A stretch of DNA of 26,409 nt, from positions 1 through 26,409 of the forward strand of contig JASNJN010000332.1 of the NCBI GenBank assembly GCA_030180075.1. The letters run 5' to 3'. The stretch is from Mikrocytos mackini. Its lineage: Eukaryota; Endomyxa; Ascetosporea; Mikrocytida; Mikrocytiidae. Both the position numbers and the translations under genes were made by a program. Shown here piece by piece: positions 18,028-26,297 of the stretch. The stretch's first letter is position 1, and each line of letters opens with the position of its first letter. The notes beneath the pieces were generated by a model. The model did not search any database and was not told the origin of the DNA. It saw only the letters and a program-made list of their open reading frames with translations.

Positions 18028-18438
18028 TTGTAATCAGAGTCGGTGACATCTTGTCGCCTTGGAAGATTCCCCTCTCTATATTAATTTGGTCCTCGCCGTT
18101 TCCAGCGTTGACAATCACTGTGTGCCACCTGGACATCAAAACGCTTAGGGTTCTTGTTATATTCAACAATTCAGGACTGCCTCTATTTCCCGCCATGGAG
18201 CAAATGATTTGCATCAAGCCATCGTGGCTAACGCTATCATAGGCTTTCTGGAAGTCTATAAATGCTGTATGAATGTTCTTGTTGAGTACCTTCCTACACG
18301 TTTGGATGGTGGTCTCTGAGATCATATGAGCGTCTAAGCAGCCTCGTTTCGATCTCCTGTTAGCTCTATGGTAATCTAATAATCCGTTTAATAATAATTT
18401 GTTCATTTGTTTCAATAATCTAGATTTGTTGTTTCTTT
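18028..18438 (-). pseudogene. Non-LTR retrotransposon (LINE) reverse transcriptase fragment
   Basis: Minus-strand frame of about 137 codons. Visible RT motifs are NRRSKRGCLDAHM (fingers region), TAFIDFQKAYDSVSH with the first catalytic Asp (motif A), and RGIFQGDKMSPTL (motif B). The YxDD motif C, thumb, and any endonuclease are missing. The 3' side is cut exactly where the inverted minisatellite element begins. The 5' side is cut by a stop close to the TIR element starting at 18454. The motifs are of the non-LTR type, not of the Ty3 type found elsewhere in the window. It may come from the same lineage as the G+C-rich remnant at 20110-23585, which has the same orientation. Confidence 0.85.
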
Positions 18439-18453
18439 AGGATACATTATTAT

Positions 18454-19699
18454 CAGAGACCGGGGGAAAAGTTCAATGAACTTTTTAAGAAATTTGTTAA
18501 TATTCATTTATAATCATGGTCTGATGTTTAAATGTCCAAATATGCATTTTATATCTATATATAGAATCGAAATTTTCCAATTTTGGTACTTTTTGCCATT
18601 AAACGGTGAACTTTTTTAAAAAAAATGTAAAATTCATGAATCCCGAACAAACTTACATAAATTTTCCTGGGGAAATAGATGATGACTAGAGCTACCAGAC
18701 ATAAATTTTATATTTTATAAGAACTGCTCTTACAACATGTATTATTTACGCCAAATAGTCTCCAAAACGATAAAATTCAGCTATTTAAAATAAAATTGGA
18801 ATAATTCCATCCGAAAACGACCTGAAATGACGAAATAAGTCTGGTGATGTATTAATAACGATATCAAATAACTATTAACAATAAACAAGATGCGTAGAAT
18901 TTTACCAAATTCGCAACACGATCCATTGCATTTATTATTTCAAACAGACATGAGCGTAACCGACCCGACCCGACCCGATCGGGTCGGGTTCGGGCGGAAG
19001 AAGGTCCAAAAATCACCCAAAATTCTCAACAATATCATCTTTAAACTTACTAAACCTATTCAGAGATTTAGATAAGTGAAATATACTATATTCGGAGGGA
19101 TAATTCTATTTGGTTCTAATCCAAAAGTTGATTTATCAACTTTTATAATACTATTTTGATCAATAATTTTCAAAAATTCAAAAAATTTACTACCAAAATG
19201 ATTTTCATTTTCGACCCGAGCCCGCCCGACCCGTTTCGGGTCGGGTTCGGAAATCATCGAAAATGCTCATGTCTGTTTTCAAACTGTTATTATTTCGGTA
19301 GATTCACTTTAAATTTCCCAAATTTGTCTTATTTCCCTTTATTGCTTTTAAATATCGCTACCAAAGGCTCTACAAGACCTGAAAATTGTTCTAGAACGTT
19401 TAAAACACATAATAATCATGTTTAATTTTGAAAAACTAGTTTTTGATTCCCTAATGATTTATTTATTAAATTAAATTCCAGTACAAACTAAGTTAATCAA
19501 ATTTTTAACCTGTAAATATTTATTATTATTTTGAAATATTAAATTTTTGGATTTATTGTAAATTTATTGACTTGATATATTTATACATTGCATTAGATAA
19601 CTATATTTTAGGACTATTATGAACTTTTTGCAACAACCACTAGAACTTTTTTGGATCAACTATAAGTTAGTTCAAACTGAACTATTTCCTCGGTCTCTG
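18454..19699. mobile_element. TIR element of 1.25 kb, hAT-like termini
   Basis: The left end is CAGAGACCGGGGGAAAAG; the right end (19678-19699) is its reverse complement with about three differences in 22 bp. The first ~230 bp are homologous to the fragment at 9619-9875, so this is a repeated family. The putative 8 bp flanks (ATTATTAT and TTTATGAC) agree at 5 positions only, so a duplication is not demonstrated. It encodes no transposase. It contains the nested MITE at 18945-19275; without it the element would be about 0.9 kb. Confidence 0.75.
18945..19275. mobile_element. Nested hAT-type MITE, 331 bp
   Basis: Terminal repeats are CAGACATGAGC (18945-18955) and exact inverse GCTCATGTCTG (19265-19275). 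The flanks ATTTCAAA (18937-18944) and TTTTCAAA (19276-19283) are an 8 bp target duplication with one mismatch. Just inside both ends lie G+C-rich palindromic CCGACCC/GGGTCGG arrays (about 18960-18995 and 19215-19250), in stark contrast to the A+T-rich interior. CAG-G ends, 8 bp duplications and such subterminal GC arrays are typical of hAT non-autonomous elements. Confidence 0.8.
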
Positions 19700-20109
19700 T
19701 TTATGACACACAAAAAATAAAATTTGGAAATTAGCTCTTAAAAACCCTAAAAATGTTCCTAATGGTTTGTTTTGATAAATTAAAACAATGTTCATGTTTT
19801 TAATGATTCAAAACGTCAAAATACGAAATTTTTGGATGATCATGCATTTTGTCCAAACCAGTTTACCAAAACTTATTTTTATCACACGAAAGTTCATAAA
19901 TTTTCTAAATAACGATACCTAAACATGTAACAATACTTTATAAGTACTTTTTGAGTATAAAAGCACTCAAATTTTAAGTTTTAATTTTTGGATTTGACTT
20001 CAAATTGTCATCATGTATATGGAAATATATGACTTTGCATGTAAAAATTTTCTGAATTTATCTCGAGTATATGGATATATATATTAAATAAATGGAATCA
20101 TATATTATA
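19700..20109. other. A+T-rich region, no gene seen
   Basis: About 400 bp between the TIR element and the G+C-rich island. I looked for the missing LINE sequence on the minus strand and saw none. Confidence 0.45.
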
Positions 20110-20708
20110 CGGACCCTAGTTATCACCTCTGAGGTTGTAATCGGCCCATGAATCTTCGGTGAGTTGACCTTTACAAATTTGCATAAGCCTATAGCATCCT
20201 CCAGTATTTTGGAGTCGGGTGTTACCGGTTCACCCCAGATGCTTTGCCAAAATTTGGTGTGTGGTTCACTATTAGTGAGCTTCACGAATTTGAGCCCTCC
20301 GCCTTTGGCGCCCTTGCAACGAGAGAACCTTGCGGCTTCGGCATTAACTCTCATAGTGCTTGCTTTGAAGTTTTTGAGTTTCAACCTTTGGTTTGCCACT
20401 CTTAGGTCAAGTTCCAGGGCCTGGGCCTCTTGTCGGGCTTCGGTCTTGTTTCTGATCTTCAATTCGTGTTTCACATCCGCTGCCTTCGAGTGTTTCAACT
20501 TACCACCCGCAAACGCGAGCAGTTTGTCAATTTTCTGTCTGTTTTGGTGATCCACACGTTCTTTTTCGCCATCCAGTTTTTGGGCTTGTCTCTCCCATGA
20601 GAGTACATGACGTACGACAAAGCATTCAACTGCTCGAGTGTGATTGTGTCCATTTTGGCACGCACACAGTATTTGTACGCCTTCACTACATCCTCATGGA
20701 CTGTGAGG
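20110..20708 (-). pseudogene. LINE-like pol fragment upstream of the RT domain (3' part)
   Basis: Minus-strand coding in two frames joined by a frameshift near 20560. The segment has a basic, Arg/Lys/Gln-rich helix region (about 20330-20560) and then KFWQSIWGEPV, which resembles the FWxxIWxxP segment preceding the reverse transcriptase domain in R2/NeSL-type LINEs. The reading stops resembling coding right after ITTSEVITRVR at about 20110. The RT itself, which should follow, is absent, so the element is truncated here. Its clearly higher G+C ends at the same point. No catalytic residue is present in this part, so the assignment rests on order and a short motif. Confidence 0.55.
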
Positions 20709-20940
20709 TAGTGTGTTCGCGGGACGGGATGGCGGGAAATTTCCGAAAATTGGGAGCTCATTATTTTGAACACCAATACATTATTTTCATGAATTCGAAC
20801 TTTATTTTATTCGATATCAATTAAATAACAGGAAAAGGGTATTTGCAGGTATTTTGTAATGGATATTTCATAACAAAAAAATTTTTGCTCCCGGGATAAT
20901 CCCGTGGAAGTCCAAAAAAGTCGGGAAATCGAACACACTA
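20709..20940. mobile_element. hAT-type MITE inserted in LINE-like coding sequence, 232 bp
   Basis: Perfect 11 bp terminal inverted repeats TAGTGTGTTCG (20709-20719) and CGAACACACTA (20930-20940) are flanked by a perfect 8 bp direct repeat CTGTGAGG (20701-20708 and 20941-20948). The termini fit the hAT YARNG rule and the duplication length is that of hAT. Coding frames on both sides meet at the duplicated bases, which shows the insertion split a pre-existing ORF. The interior is A+T-rich and non-coding, with GGGAGC inverted near both ends. Confidence 0.92.
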
Positions 20941-21391
20941 CTGTGAGGCGTGCAGGGACAAGGTTCCTTATGAAGGTCCCATCTTCCTCTTCTGCTTTTA
21001 GCAGGTTTAGCGTTTTTTCCCAAAGTAGAAGTGATAACGTCAGCACTGCTTTGTTATCTTTCTTCTTGGCCTTAGGGTCACAGTTTTCCGGGGCTTTGCC
21101 CTTTGTTTCTACTTGCCCAACTGGCCTCTCTTCTTGCTTTCTCGCTTGAGTTGGCACAGGGGTGATTTGGGGTTTGGTCTCTGGGCCTGCAATGCTTCTG
21201 CTTTTTAGGCACAGGTTATTATAGGCCTCGTCTATAGAGAACTCTCTGAATCTGTCGTAGTACTTGGACATGATGTCCTTGTACCCTCCAGGAGGTTCGA
21301 TATTTCTGAGAACGCCTTTAAAAGAGACTCGATTGAGCTCTTGATAAACCACAGCTTTGTCCTGTCCAGTCTCCCAACGGTCTTTGACCAT
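20941..21391 (-). pseudogene. LINE-like pol, middle segment
   Basis: Minus-strand frame from about 21391 to the MITE boundary, covering PPGGYKDIMSKYYDRF, then FSIDEAYNNLCL, and a Lys/Glu/Pro-rich linker leading to WEKTLNLLKAEEED. It overlaps the end of the upstream ORF (21232-23061) in another frame, so a frameshift near 21390 has to be assumed to connect them. The last codons before 20941 run into the target duplication of the MITE, and the same amino acids restart on the other side. No domain I can name lies in this piece. Confidence 0.5.
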
Positions 21392-23061
21392 GCAGGCTGG
21401 CAGCCAAGAGCTGGGTTCTCTTTATCCTCTTTGAGGGCGCGTATTACCCTGTACGAGGGTTCAACAGCTACACCGTTCAGCAAGCTTGTTAAGCTTGTAA
21501 GGTGTCTGAGCATTCGCGTGGTATGTCCGAGGTTTTTAACCTTGACTCCACTCACCCACACAGAACCTATTCCAAAGGTCCTGGTGGTTCTGAATGCCAC
21601 CTTCTTTATCTCCGCTTTTACATCCTGGATGCTAATTGGAGCATTTGAAACTGGACTGCTTTGCAGTTGTTTCACATTGTTAAAACAAAATTTGCCACCA
21701 TTGGGGCTTAATGTATATTTGTTTTTACTCTCTCCACAGTTACTTATTTCATCCTCTTTGTCACATGCCTCTCTGTCGGCATCTCTTGCTTTTAAGCGAG
21801 CTAGCCTTTGGCTGCGTCGTCTTTCCGATGCTTCTTTGAAGCTGGCTTCTTCGACTGCCCGCTTTTGGGCGATTCTTTGCTCTCTGGTGAGCATATCTTG
21901 GTTATTTCCACCGCAATCAGACCCAGTCTGTCCCTGACTTTCTGAATCTTGTTGCTTATTAGAACCGGAGGTTTCACCGTCCTTATTTTCGGCCCCTTTG
22001 TTAGGGAGTTTGAGTTTAGGCTTAACTTTAGAGGTAAATATATCTTGTAGTTTCTCCGTTGTCGAACCCTTGCCAAGCCCTGTGGCAACAGCCTTTGGCT
22101 TCTTGTTGGATTTTTTCAAATCGTCCCATAGCCCCTTCGTGGGGTTATCAGTGATGACGGGACTCCACCAATCATCTCTAAGGTCTGGCATAACGTTGTT
22201 AAAGTTACACGAGGTTTCTTCTTTACGTTTCCAGACCAAATGCATCATAGCCTTCCACCATCCCAAGGGGAGCTTAGGCTCGAGCACAGATAGCTTTGAT
22301 TTCGGGTCCCGTCGGTATGTATCATACCACCTTTTCAAGGCTTCTTCGGGAACAACCGAACTCCGGCCATAGTATAGTGCCAATGCTATTCGGATAAACC
22401 TAGAGGGCAGCCCGTCAAGGACTAGCTTGTCCTCCTTCGCTCCGCAGGTGTGTAGTCCTTCCATTGAAGGCCAGCTGTACCTTTTTAAGATACGCGCACA
22501 CTCTGATCTGGAGACCGATAGCATTTGGCGGTCGGCTTCGCTCTTCAGATTTGAAGCAGCTTCACCTATACCTTTTCTGGATATAGACTCCCAAATGACT
22601 TTGCCATTGGCAAATACCTTTAGGGGCTTCATTCCATCTGCCGATAAGCCATTGCTTGGCGCCCAATTTGGCGTTTGTGCTAATGGTTTGGGTTTAAGTG
22701 GATTGGGTTTGGTACTGCCACCTTTGGGGCTCTTCCTTCCCTTTTTGTTCTTCCAATTCCTTTCCTTTCGTTGACTATTGCGGGTACTTGTCTTCCCCTT
22801 GCCAACCAGGTCCGGATTTATGCCTAGCGCTGTTAGCTGCTCCTTTATGGCGGAGTATGATGCTAACAGCTCGGCTGCTTGCCCAGTTGCGTCCCTTTGG
22901 GCCGCACTGTGGGGCTTCACCTCCCCTGAAGTGGGTTCTAAGGTGCACACCTTGTCCTCATCGCTTACTCTACCCTGATCCTCTCTTTCGGGCTTTTCAG
23001 CTGGTGTGGGTTGTACCTCTGAGGCTGAGGTCTTGTCTGTTGGGACTTCTTGCTTCTTCAT
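21232..23061 (-). CDS. Large ORF of G+C-rich island, probable 5' part of LINE-like polyprotein
   Basis: A 609-codon ORF from ATG on the minus strand. Residues 1-140 are disordered, rich in Pro, Ser, Lys and Glu. A compact, aromatic part follows (about 150-320), with WESISRKGIGEA, RYSWPSMEGLH and PLGWWKAMMHLVWKRKEE. A second low-complexity region (about 350-430) is rich in Lys, Gln, Glu and Ser, followed by a basic helical segment (MLTREQRIAQKRAVEEASF). The final part (about 470-570) is folded-looking. I recognise no family. It is linked to the LINE-like remnant only by strand, G+C content and position. G+C is visibly far above the neighbouring DNA. An alternative is a horizontally acquired or unrelated gene. 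Opposite-strand ORFs are treated as shadows. Confidence 0.45.
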   Translation of the reverse strand: MKKQEVPTDKTSASEVQPTPAEKPEREDQGRVSDEDKVCTLEPTSGEVKPHSAAQRDATGQAAELLASYSAIKEQLTALGINPDLVGKGKTSTRNSQRKERNWKNKKGRKSPKGGSTKPNPLKPKPLAQTPNWAPSNGLSADGMKPLKVFANGKVIWESISRKGIGEAASNLKSEADRQMLSVSRSECARILKRYSWPSMEGLHTCGAKEDKLVLDGLPSRFIRIALALYYGRSSVVPEEALKRWYDTYRRDPKSKLSVLEPKLPLGWWKAMMHLVWKRKEETSCNFNNVMPDLRDDWWSPVITDNPTKGLWDDLKKSNKKPKAVATGLGKGSTTEKLQDIFTSKVKPKLKLPNKGAENKDGETSGSNKQQDSESQGQTGSDCGGNNQDMLTREQRIAQKRAVEEASFKEASERRRSQRLARLKARDADREACDKEDEISNCGESKNKYTLSPNGGKFCFNNVKQLQSSPVSNAPISIQDVKAEIKKVAFRTTRTFGIGSVWVSGVKVKNLGHTTRMLRHLTSLTSLLNGVAVEPSYRVIRALKEDKENPALGCQPAWSKTVGRLDRTKLWFIKSSIESLLKAFSEISNLLEGTRTSCPSTTTDSESSL

Positions 23062-23075
23062 TTTTTTGTCAGAAT
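23062..23075 (-). promoter_or_regulatory. AT-rich start context between two ORFs of the G+C-rich island
   Basis: Upstream of the ATG at 23061 the minus strand reads TTTTTAAAAATTTAAATTCT, then GAC and an A-run. A similar block, AAATTTTTTTAAAAATTTG, precedes the ATG at 23585. These blocks sit as A+T islands inside G+C-rich DNA and resemble the AAATTT context of the glutaredoxin gene. Confidence 0.4.
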
Positions 23076-23585
23076 TTAAATTTTTAAAAAATAAAAACTC
23101 CTTCGGGAATTCCCTAATAGGGATTGAAGAAGTCTTTCCCTTTTGGGTCGCCGTGCTCTCTTTGAGATTCCACGTGGTTCAGTCGCCCAGGGCGAACAAA
23201 ACCTTAGACCTTTTTTGGGTCGCTGGGCGGAGCCCTTCGGGCTGTCGCGGGCATGCTGCCCTTTTCCAAGCGAGAAACGGAATTCTGGGCTTACCAACCC
23301 ATTGGGTGGTTCACCGGGCCCGTGGCCAGGGAATTTTGACTTGATTCCGGGCCTGCCTTTTTCTTGTGGGCCTTGCGGCCCCGCGTTTATAGCGTTAATG
23401 GCAGGACGTGACCAACGTGTGTCCCCATCTGGCTTTATGGTCTCCTCAAATGAGGGACCAGATGGGGGTTGGGTTGAGAGCCGATTTGAAGGCTCGGAGG
23501 AATCTGGGGACCTTGTCACTCTAGTTGTCGTGACCTCGGACCCTTCACCTCCTAAGACGATACTTGTTGCGTTGCGCAGAGACAT
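23076..23585 (-). CDS. Possible ORF1 of the G+C-rich element, 169 aa
   Basis: ATG start (MSLRNATSIVLGGEG) and stop 14 bp before the next ATG. The product is Pro, Gly, Ser and Arg-rich, probably disordered, with a basic C-terminal quarter (RGISKRARRPKRERLL). No zinc knuckle, RRM or other ORF1-type domain is seen. A 155-codon ORF overlaps on the plus strand (23143-23610). I prefer the minus strand because it continues the orientation of the island and shares its start context. The last codons read through the AT-rich block. It may be non-coding leader. Confidence 0.35.
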   Translation of the reverse strand: MSLRNATSIVLGGEGSEVTTTRVTRSPDSSEPSNRLSTQPPSGPSFEETIKPDGDTRWSRPAINAINAGPQGPQEKGRPGIKSKFPGHGPGEPPNGLVSPEFRFSLGKGQHARDSPKGSAQRPKKGLRFCSPWATEPRGISKRARRPKRERLLQSLLGNSRRSFYFLKI

Positions 23586-23649
23586 CTTACAAATTTTTAA
23601 AAAAATTTAAATTTTTCTTCGACATAGAAATAAATTATAAATTTAATAA

Positions 23650-23907
23650 GGTTATTGCTAAACATAATGAGGAAAGTGATTGTAATGAAGATGAAAGCGT
23701 ATTAACTGGATTATATGAAACATGTATCATGTATCCCAAATTTGAAAAAATCGTATAGTGAAAATGAACAAACCAAGCGTATCTTGGACTATTCATTTAA
23801 AGGCGAACCTGTAAATGAATTTAATACAACTTATTTGGCCACCTATTGTTTTCCATTGTTGTTTCCAACTGCAAAGAGGGATTTTACCAGAAAAGATATA
23901 AAAATAT
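23650..23907 (+). pseudogene. Helitron N-terminal fragment with frameshifts
   Basis: Two frames cover this part: one ends at 23758 with TGLYETCIMYPKFEKIV, the next continues with SENEQTKRILDYSFK and EPVNEFNTTYLATYCFPLLF and stops at 23909. The segment (P)VNEFNTTYLATYCFPLLFPT is the pattern (NE...L...FP.LFP.G) that precedes the Helitron-like N domain in Helitron Rep/helicase proteins. The frame change near 23757 and another near 23905 show decay. Confidence 0.7.
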
Positions 23908-25125
23908 AATGTTAAATGGTCTGAAAGTATAAAACATTTAATACGGTATAGTTATATCATTGACAATAAAATTTATTATCCTTTTTCTGAAAATAAACTT
24001 TTCATATTTTGGGCTTATAATCTTATTGAAAGACATCGTTTATTGAATCAAACTAAAGTGTTTTTGTCTCGCGAAATTGATATTAGTGAAATGACACGTG
24101 AAAAAATATCAGAAATTTTGGAAAATCCTATCAAATCCAAGAATTTTATTGAAAAATGTTTAAATTATACAGCCAATGTACGTGGCAATGCAAGTTATTG
24201 CCACTCTGTAAAAGGATTGTTGCAAAACATGGTTGGGCAGAAAGGTTGTCCTAACATTTTCTTTACTTTTTCATCTGCTGAGGCGTATTGGCCAGATCTC
24301 ATTAAACTATATGATACCCAAATGCCTAAAATTTGGTTGAACAAGATGATCTTATTACAAAAGAAAACATCTTTAATTGATTGGTATTTTATGCAAAGAT
24401 TTGATATTTTCATTAAAACCCTTTTTGATAAAATTTATCCTTCGGAATGGTTTTGGTACCGTATTGAGTTTCAACACCGTGGAACAATACACATACATGG
24501 TTTCATCAAATTAATATTTGATTTTGATTTAAATAAAATGGTTTCTGATGTTTTAAAGTTTCATAAACTTTCCTTAAGTAATCAATTATCTCAGCAAGAT
24601 CAAATTATATGGAAAGGTAAAGAAAACAAACAAACTAATTTAATAGATAAATATATTATGACTCAATGGCCTTCTCATTTTAAAGATAATATGATTGATA
24701 ATTTTGATCATTCTTCCCATCCATGTGAGTTAGCATTAGACCAAATTAACCATAGATGTATGTCCTCCTATTATAAATCAATTGTTGATAAATGTTGTCA
24801 CCATACTATTTGTTCTGAACAATATTGTCTTCGAGTAAAAAACAAGAATAAAATTTGTAGGTTTGGTTTTCCAAAATCGATAAATGAAAAAACATCATTA
24901 ATATATAACAGAAACAATGTTGGTCAATATTTTTTAAATTACGAAATAAAAAGAGGTGATAGTTTGGTAAATACACATAACGTATTTCAACTTTTGGGAT
25001 GGAGAGCAAATGTCGATATGCAGTTTATATTTTCAGAAACTCATGTGGTAGAATATTTAACTAAATATGTCACTAAAAGTGAATCAACATCTTTAGGATT
25101 GGAAACTTTAATTAAAAAATTGTAA
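23902..25125 (+). pseudogene. Helitron Rep (HUH endonuclease) region
   Basis: An open frame that starts after a stop at 23899-23901 and has no ATG at its beginning, so it is the interior of a larger protein. It begins NVKWSESIKHLIRYSYI and DNKIYYPF, as Helitron_like_N domains do, then ENKLFIFWAYNLIERHR. Numbering from the TTG at 24043, an HUH-type metal site EFQHRGTIHIHGFIK has H150 and H152. A Cys/His-rich segment (about 225-275) follows, and then the two catalytic tyrosines of a Y2 Rep (VVEYLTKYVTK, Y338 and Y342). Helitrons use this domain to nick DNA for rolling-circle transposition. Catalytic residues survive, but the ORF stops at 25123-25125 and no helicase follows. Confidence 0.85.
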
Positions 25126-25184
25126 AATGAAGACAATGAACGAAGCTTCTCTAATGTTATAAAATCTTCTATTCTAAAAAAGTA

Positions 25185-25340
25185 GGTGGGCGAGATGTTG
25201 GTTTAATGGAGTGCACACATATACTAATGGGATTGCCATTGTATGAAAGTTCTTTAGACTATATATCTGTCAATCTTTACGATTCACAAGAACTAAATCT
25301 TATTAAAAATCCAAATTCTGATAAAATGAAGTTTCTATAG
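25185..25340 (+). pseudogene. Helitron fragment downstream of Rep
   Basis: A 51-codon stretch in a new frame: GGRDVGLMECTHILMGLPLY, then ESSLDYISVNLYDSQELN. The pattern (R-D-x-x-x-x-E-x-x-H-I-L-x-G-L-P-L-Y) is the one between Rep and helicase in Helitron proteins. It is followed by tandem stops (25338-25343). The helicase (Walker A and B) is absent, so this copy is non-functional or truncated here. Confidence 0.75.
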
Positions 25341-25648
25341 TAGTTGAATTGCCAGCTACACAAGGAAACCGGAAGTAAAAGCAAAAAAAAACAAAAAGAC
25401 TGTATGATTGGATTCAAAACTTCATTACAACCACTATAGACCAACATCACATTGACTCACAAACTGGCACTCTTCTAAATCGACCAAATTCAACCCCCGT
25501 ATTTATCAACATCCATCCAAATAAGTGAAATTACAAACTAAGATAGAATTCAAACAATACAATATGTGGGGTTAGTGTCTAATGACGATGAATGGGGCAA
25601 CGAATGAACTGAATGGAACATGATTTCTCTTAATTCGTCTAAAACAAG
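25341..25648. other. Region without recognisable gene
   Basis: About 300 bp with short poly-A tracts. No Helitron 3' hairpin plus CTRR end was recognised, and no ORF. Confidence 0.4.
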
Positions 25649-25853
25649 AGTTTACATGTAAATATCAAAATGAAGGAAAGAACCTAACATCAATCGGGAC
25701 TTAATAAATAACTTAATTCTTAAATATTTATTAAGTCCCGATTGATGTTAGGTTCTTTCCTTCATTTTGANAGTTTACATGTAAATATCAAAATGAAGGA
25801 AAGAACCTAACATCAATCGGGACTTAATAAATAACTTAATTCTTAAATATTTA
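25649..25853. repeat. 82 bp sequence as direct, inverted, direct triplicate
   Basis: Copy one is 25649-25730. An inverted partial copy (25721-25770) folds back at the self-complementary TAAATATTTA. A single N (25771) follows, then a second direct copy at 25772-25853, identical to copy one over 82 bp. The forward-reverse-forward pattern with an N at the join suggests a fold-back read or mis-joined contig ends, although a real hairpin-mediated duplication is possible. Confidence 0.9.
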
Positions 25854-26297
25854 ACTTACAAACGTTTAATATATCATGTTAGTCTACAATTACAGTTTTG
25901 CATATTCTAAGGTATTAAGAATAAAATTGAAATTAATTATATAAAAATAAAATAAAAACTAATATGTAGATTAAAAGTATAATACTTAATGTATTTATTA
26001 TGGGTATATTTAATTATTTATTGGTCCAAAACATTTGTTCTCTTCTCTCTACCTATGTTTGCTCATTCCTCGTAAAGTAGTTGAAATCATATAGTTATTC
26101 CTGTGTGCTTTTGGTTATTCTATGTATGTGTATTATCAGATGTTGGGACTTCTAAAGCTACAGTCTGCCTTTATTCCTTTCTTGGTGGGCCCAGTAATCG
26201 TCCCATTGGCACACACCTTAGTTGCGAACTACTAACTCCTACAGGCTTGGGCATAACAACAGTTAAACCACACCACTTCGTTATTATACCCCAAAGC
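25854..26297. other. A+T-rich right flank, no gene assigned
   Basis: No long minus-strand frame is intact here. Scattered minus-strand stretches (around 26150-26290) are more G+C-rich and may be old coding remains, for instance of a retroelement, but no motif can be named. Confidence 0.35.

Noticed and set aside
18960-19250. GC palindromes as structured RNA or tRNA-like genes
   Set aside because: They sit symmetrically inside the ends of a MITE with target duplication; no tRNA loops or conserved boxes are visible.
21341-21937. 198-codon plus-strand ORF (and others at 21998-22372, 22427-23087)
   Set aside because: Ser/Leu/Phe-rich composition typical of the antisense of a charged protein; several such frames overlap each other.
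23143-23610. 155-codon plus-strand ORF over the G+C-rich island
   Set aside because: Antisense of the minus-strand reading; G+C-rich DNA gives long spurious frames, and the ORF runs through the AT-rich leader block.
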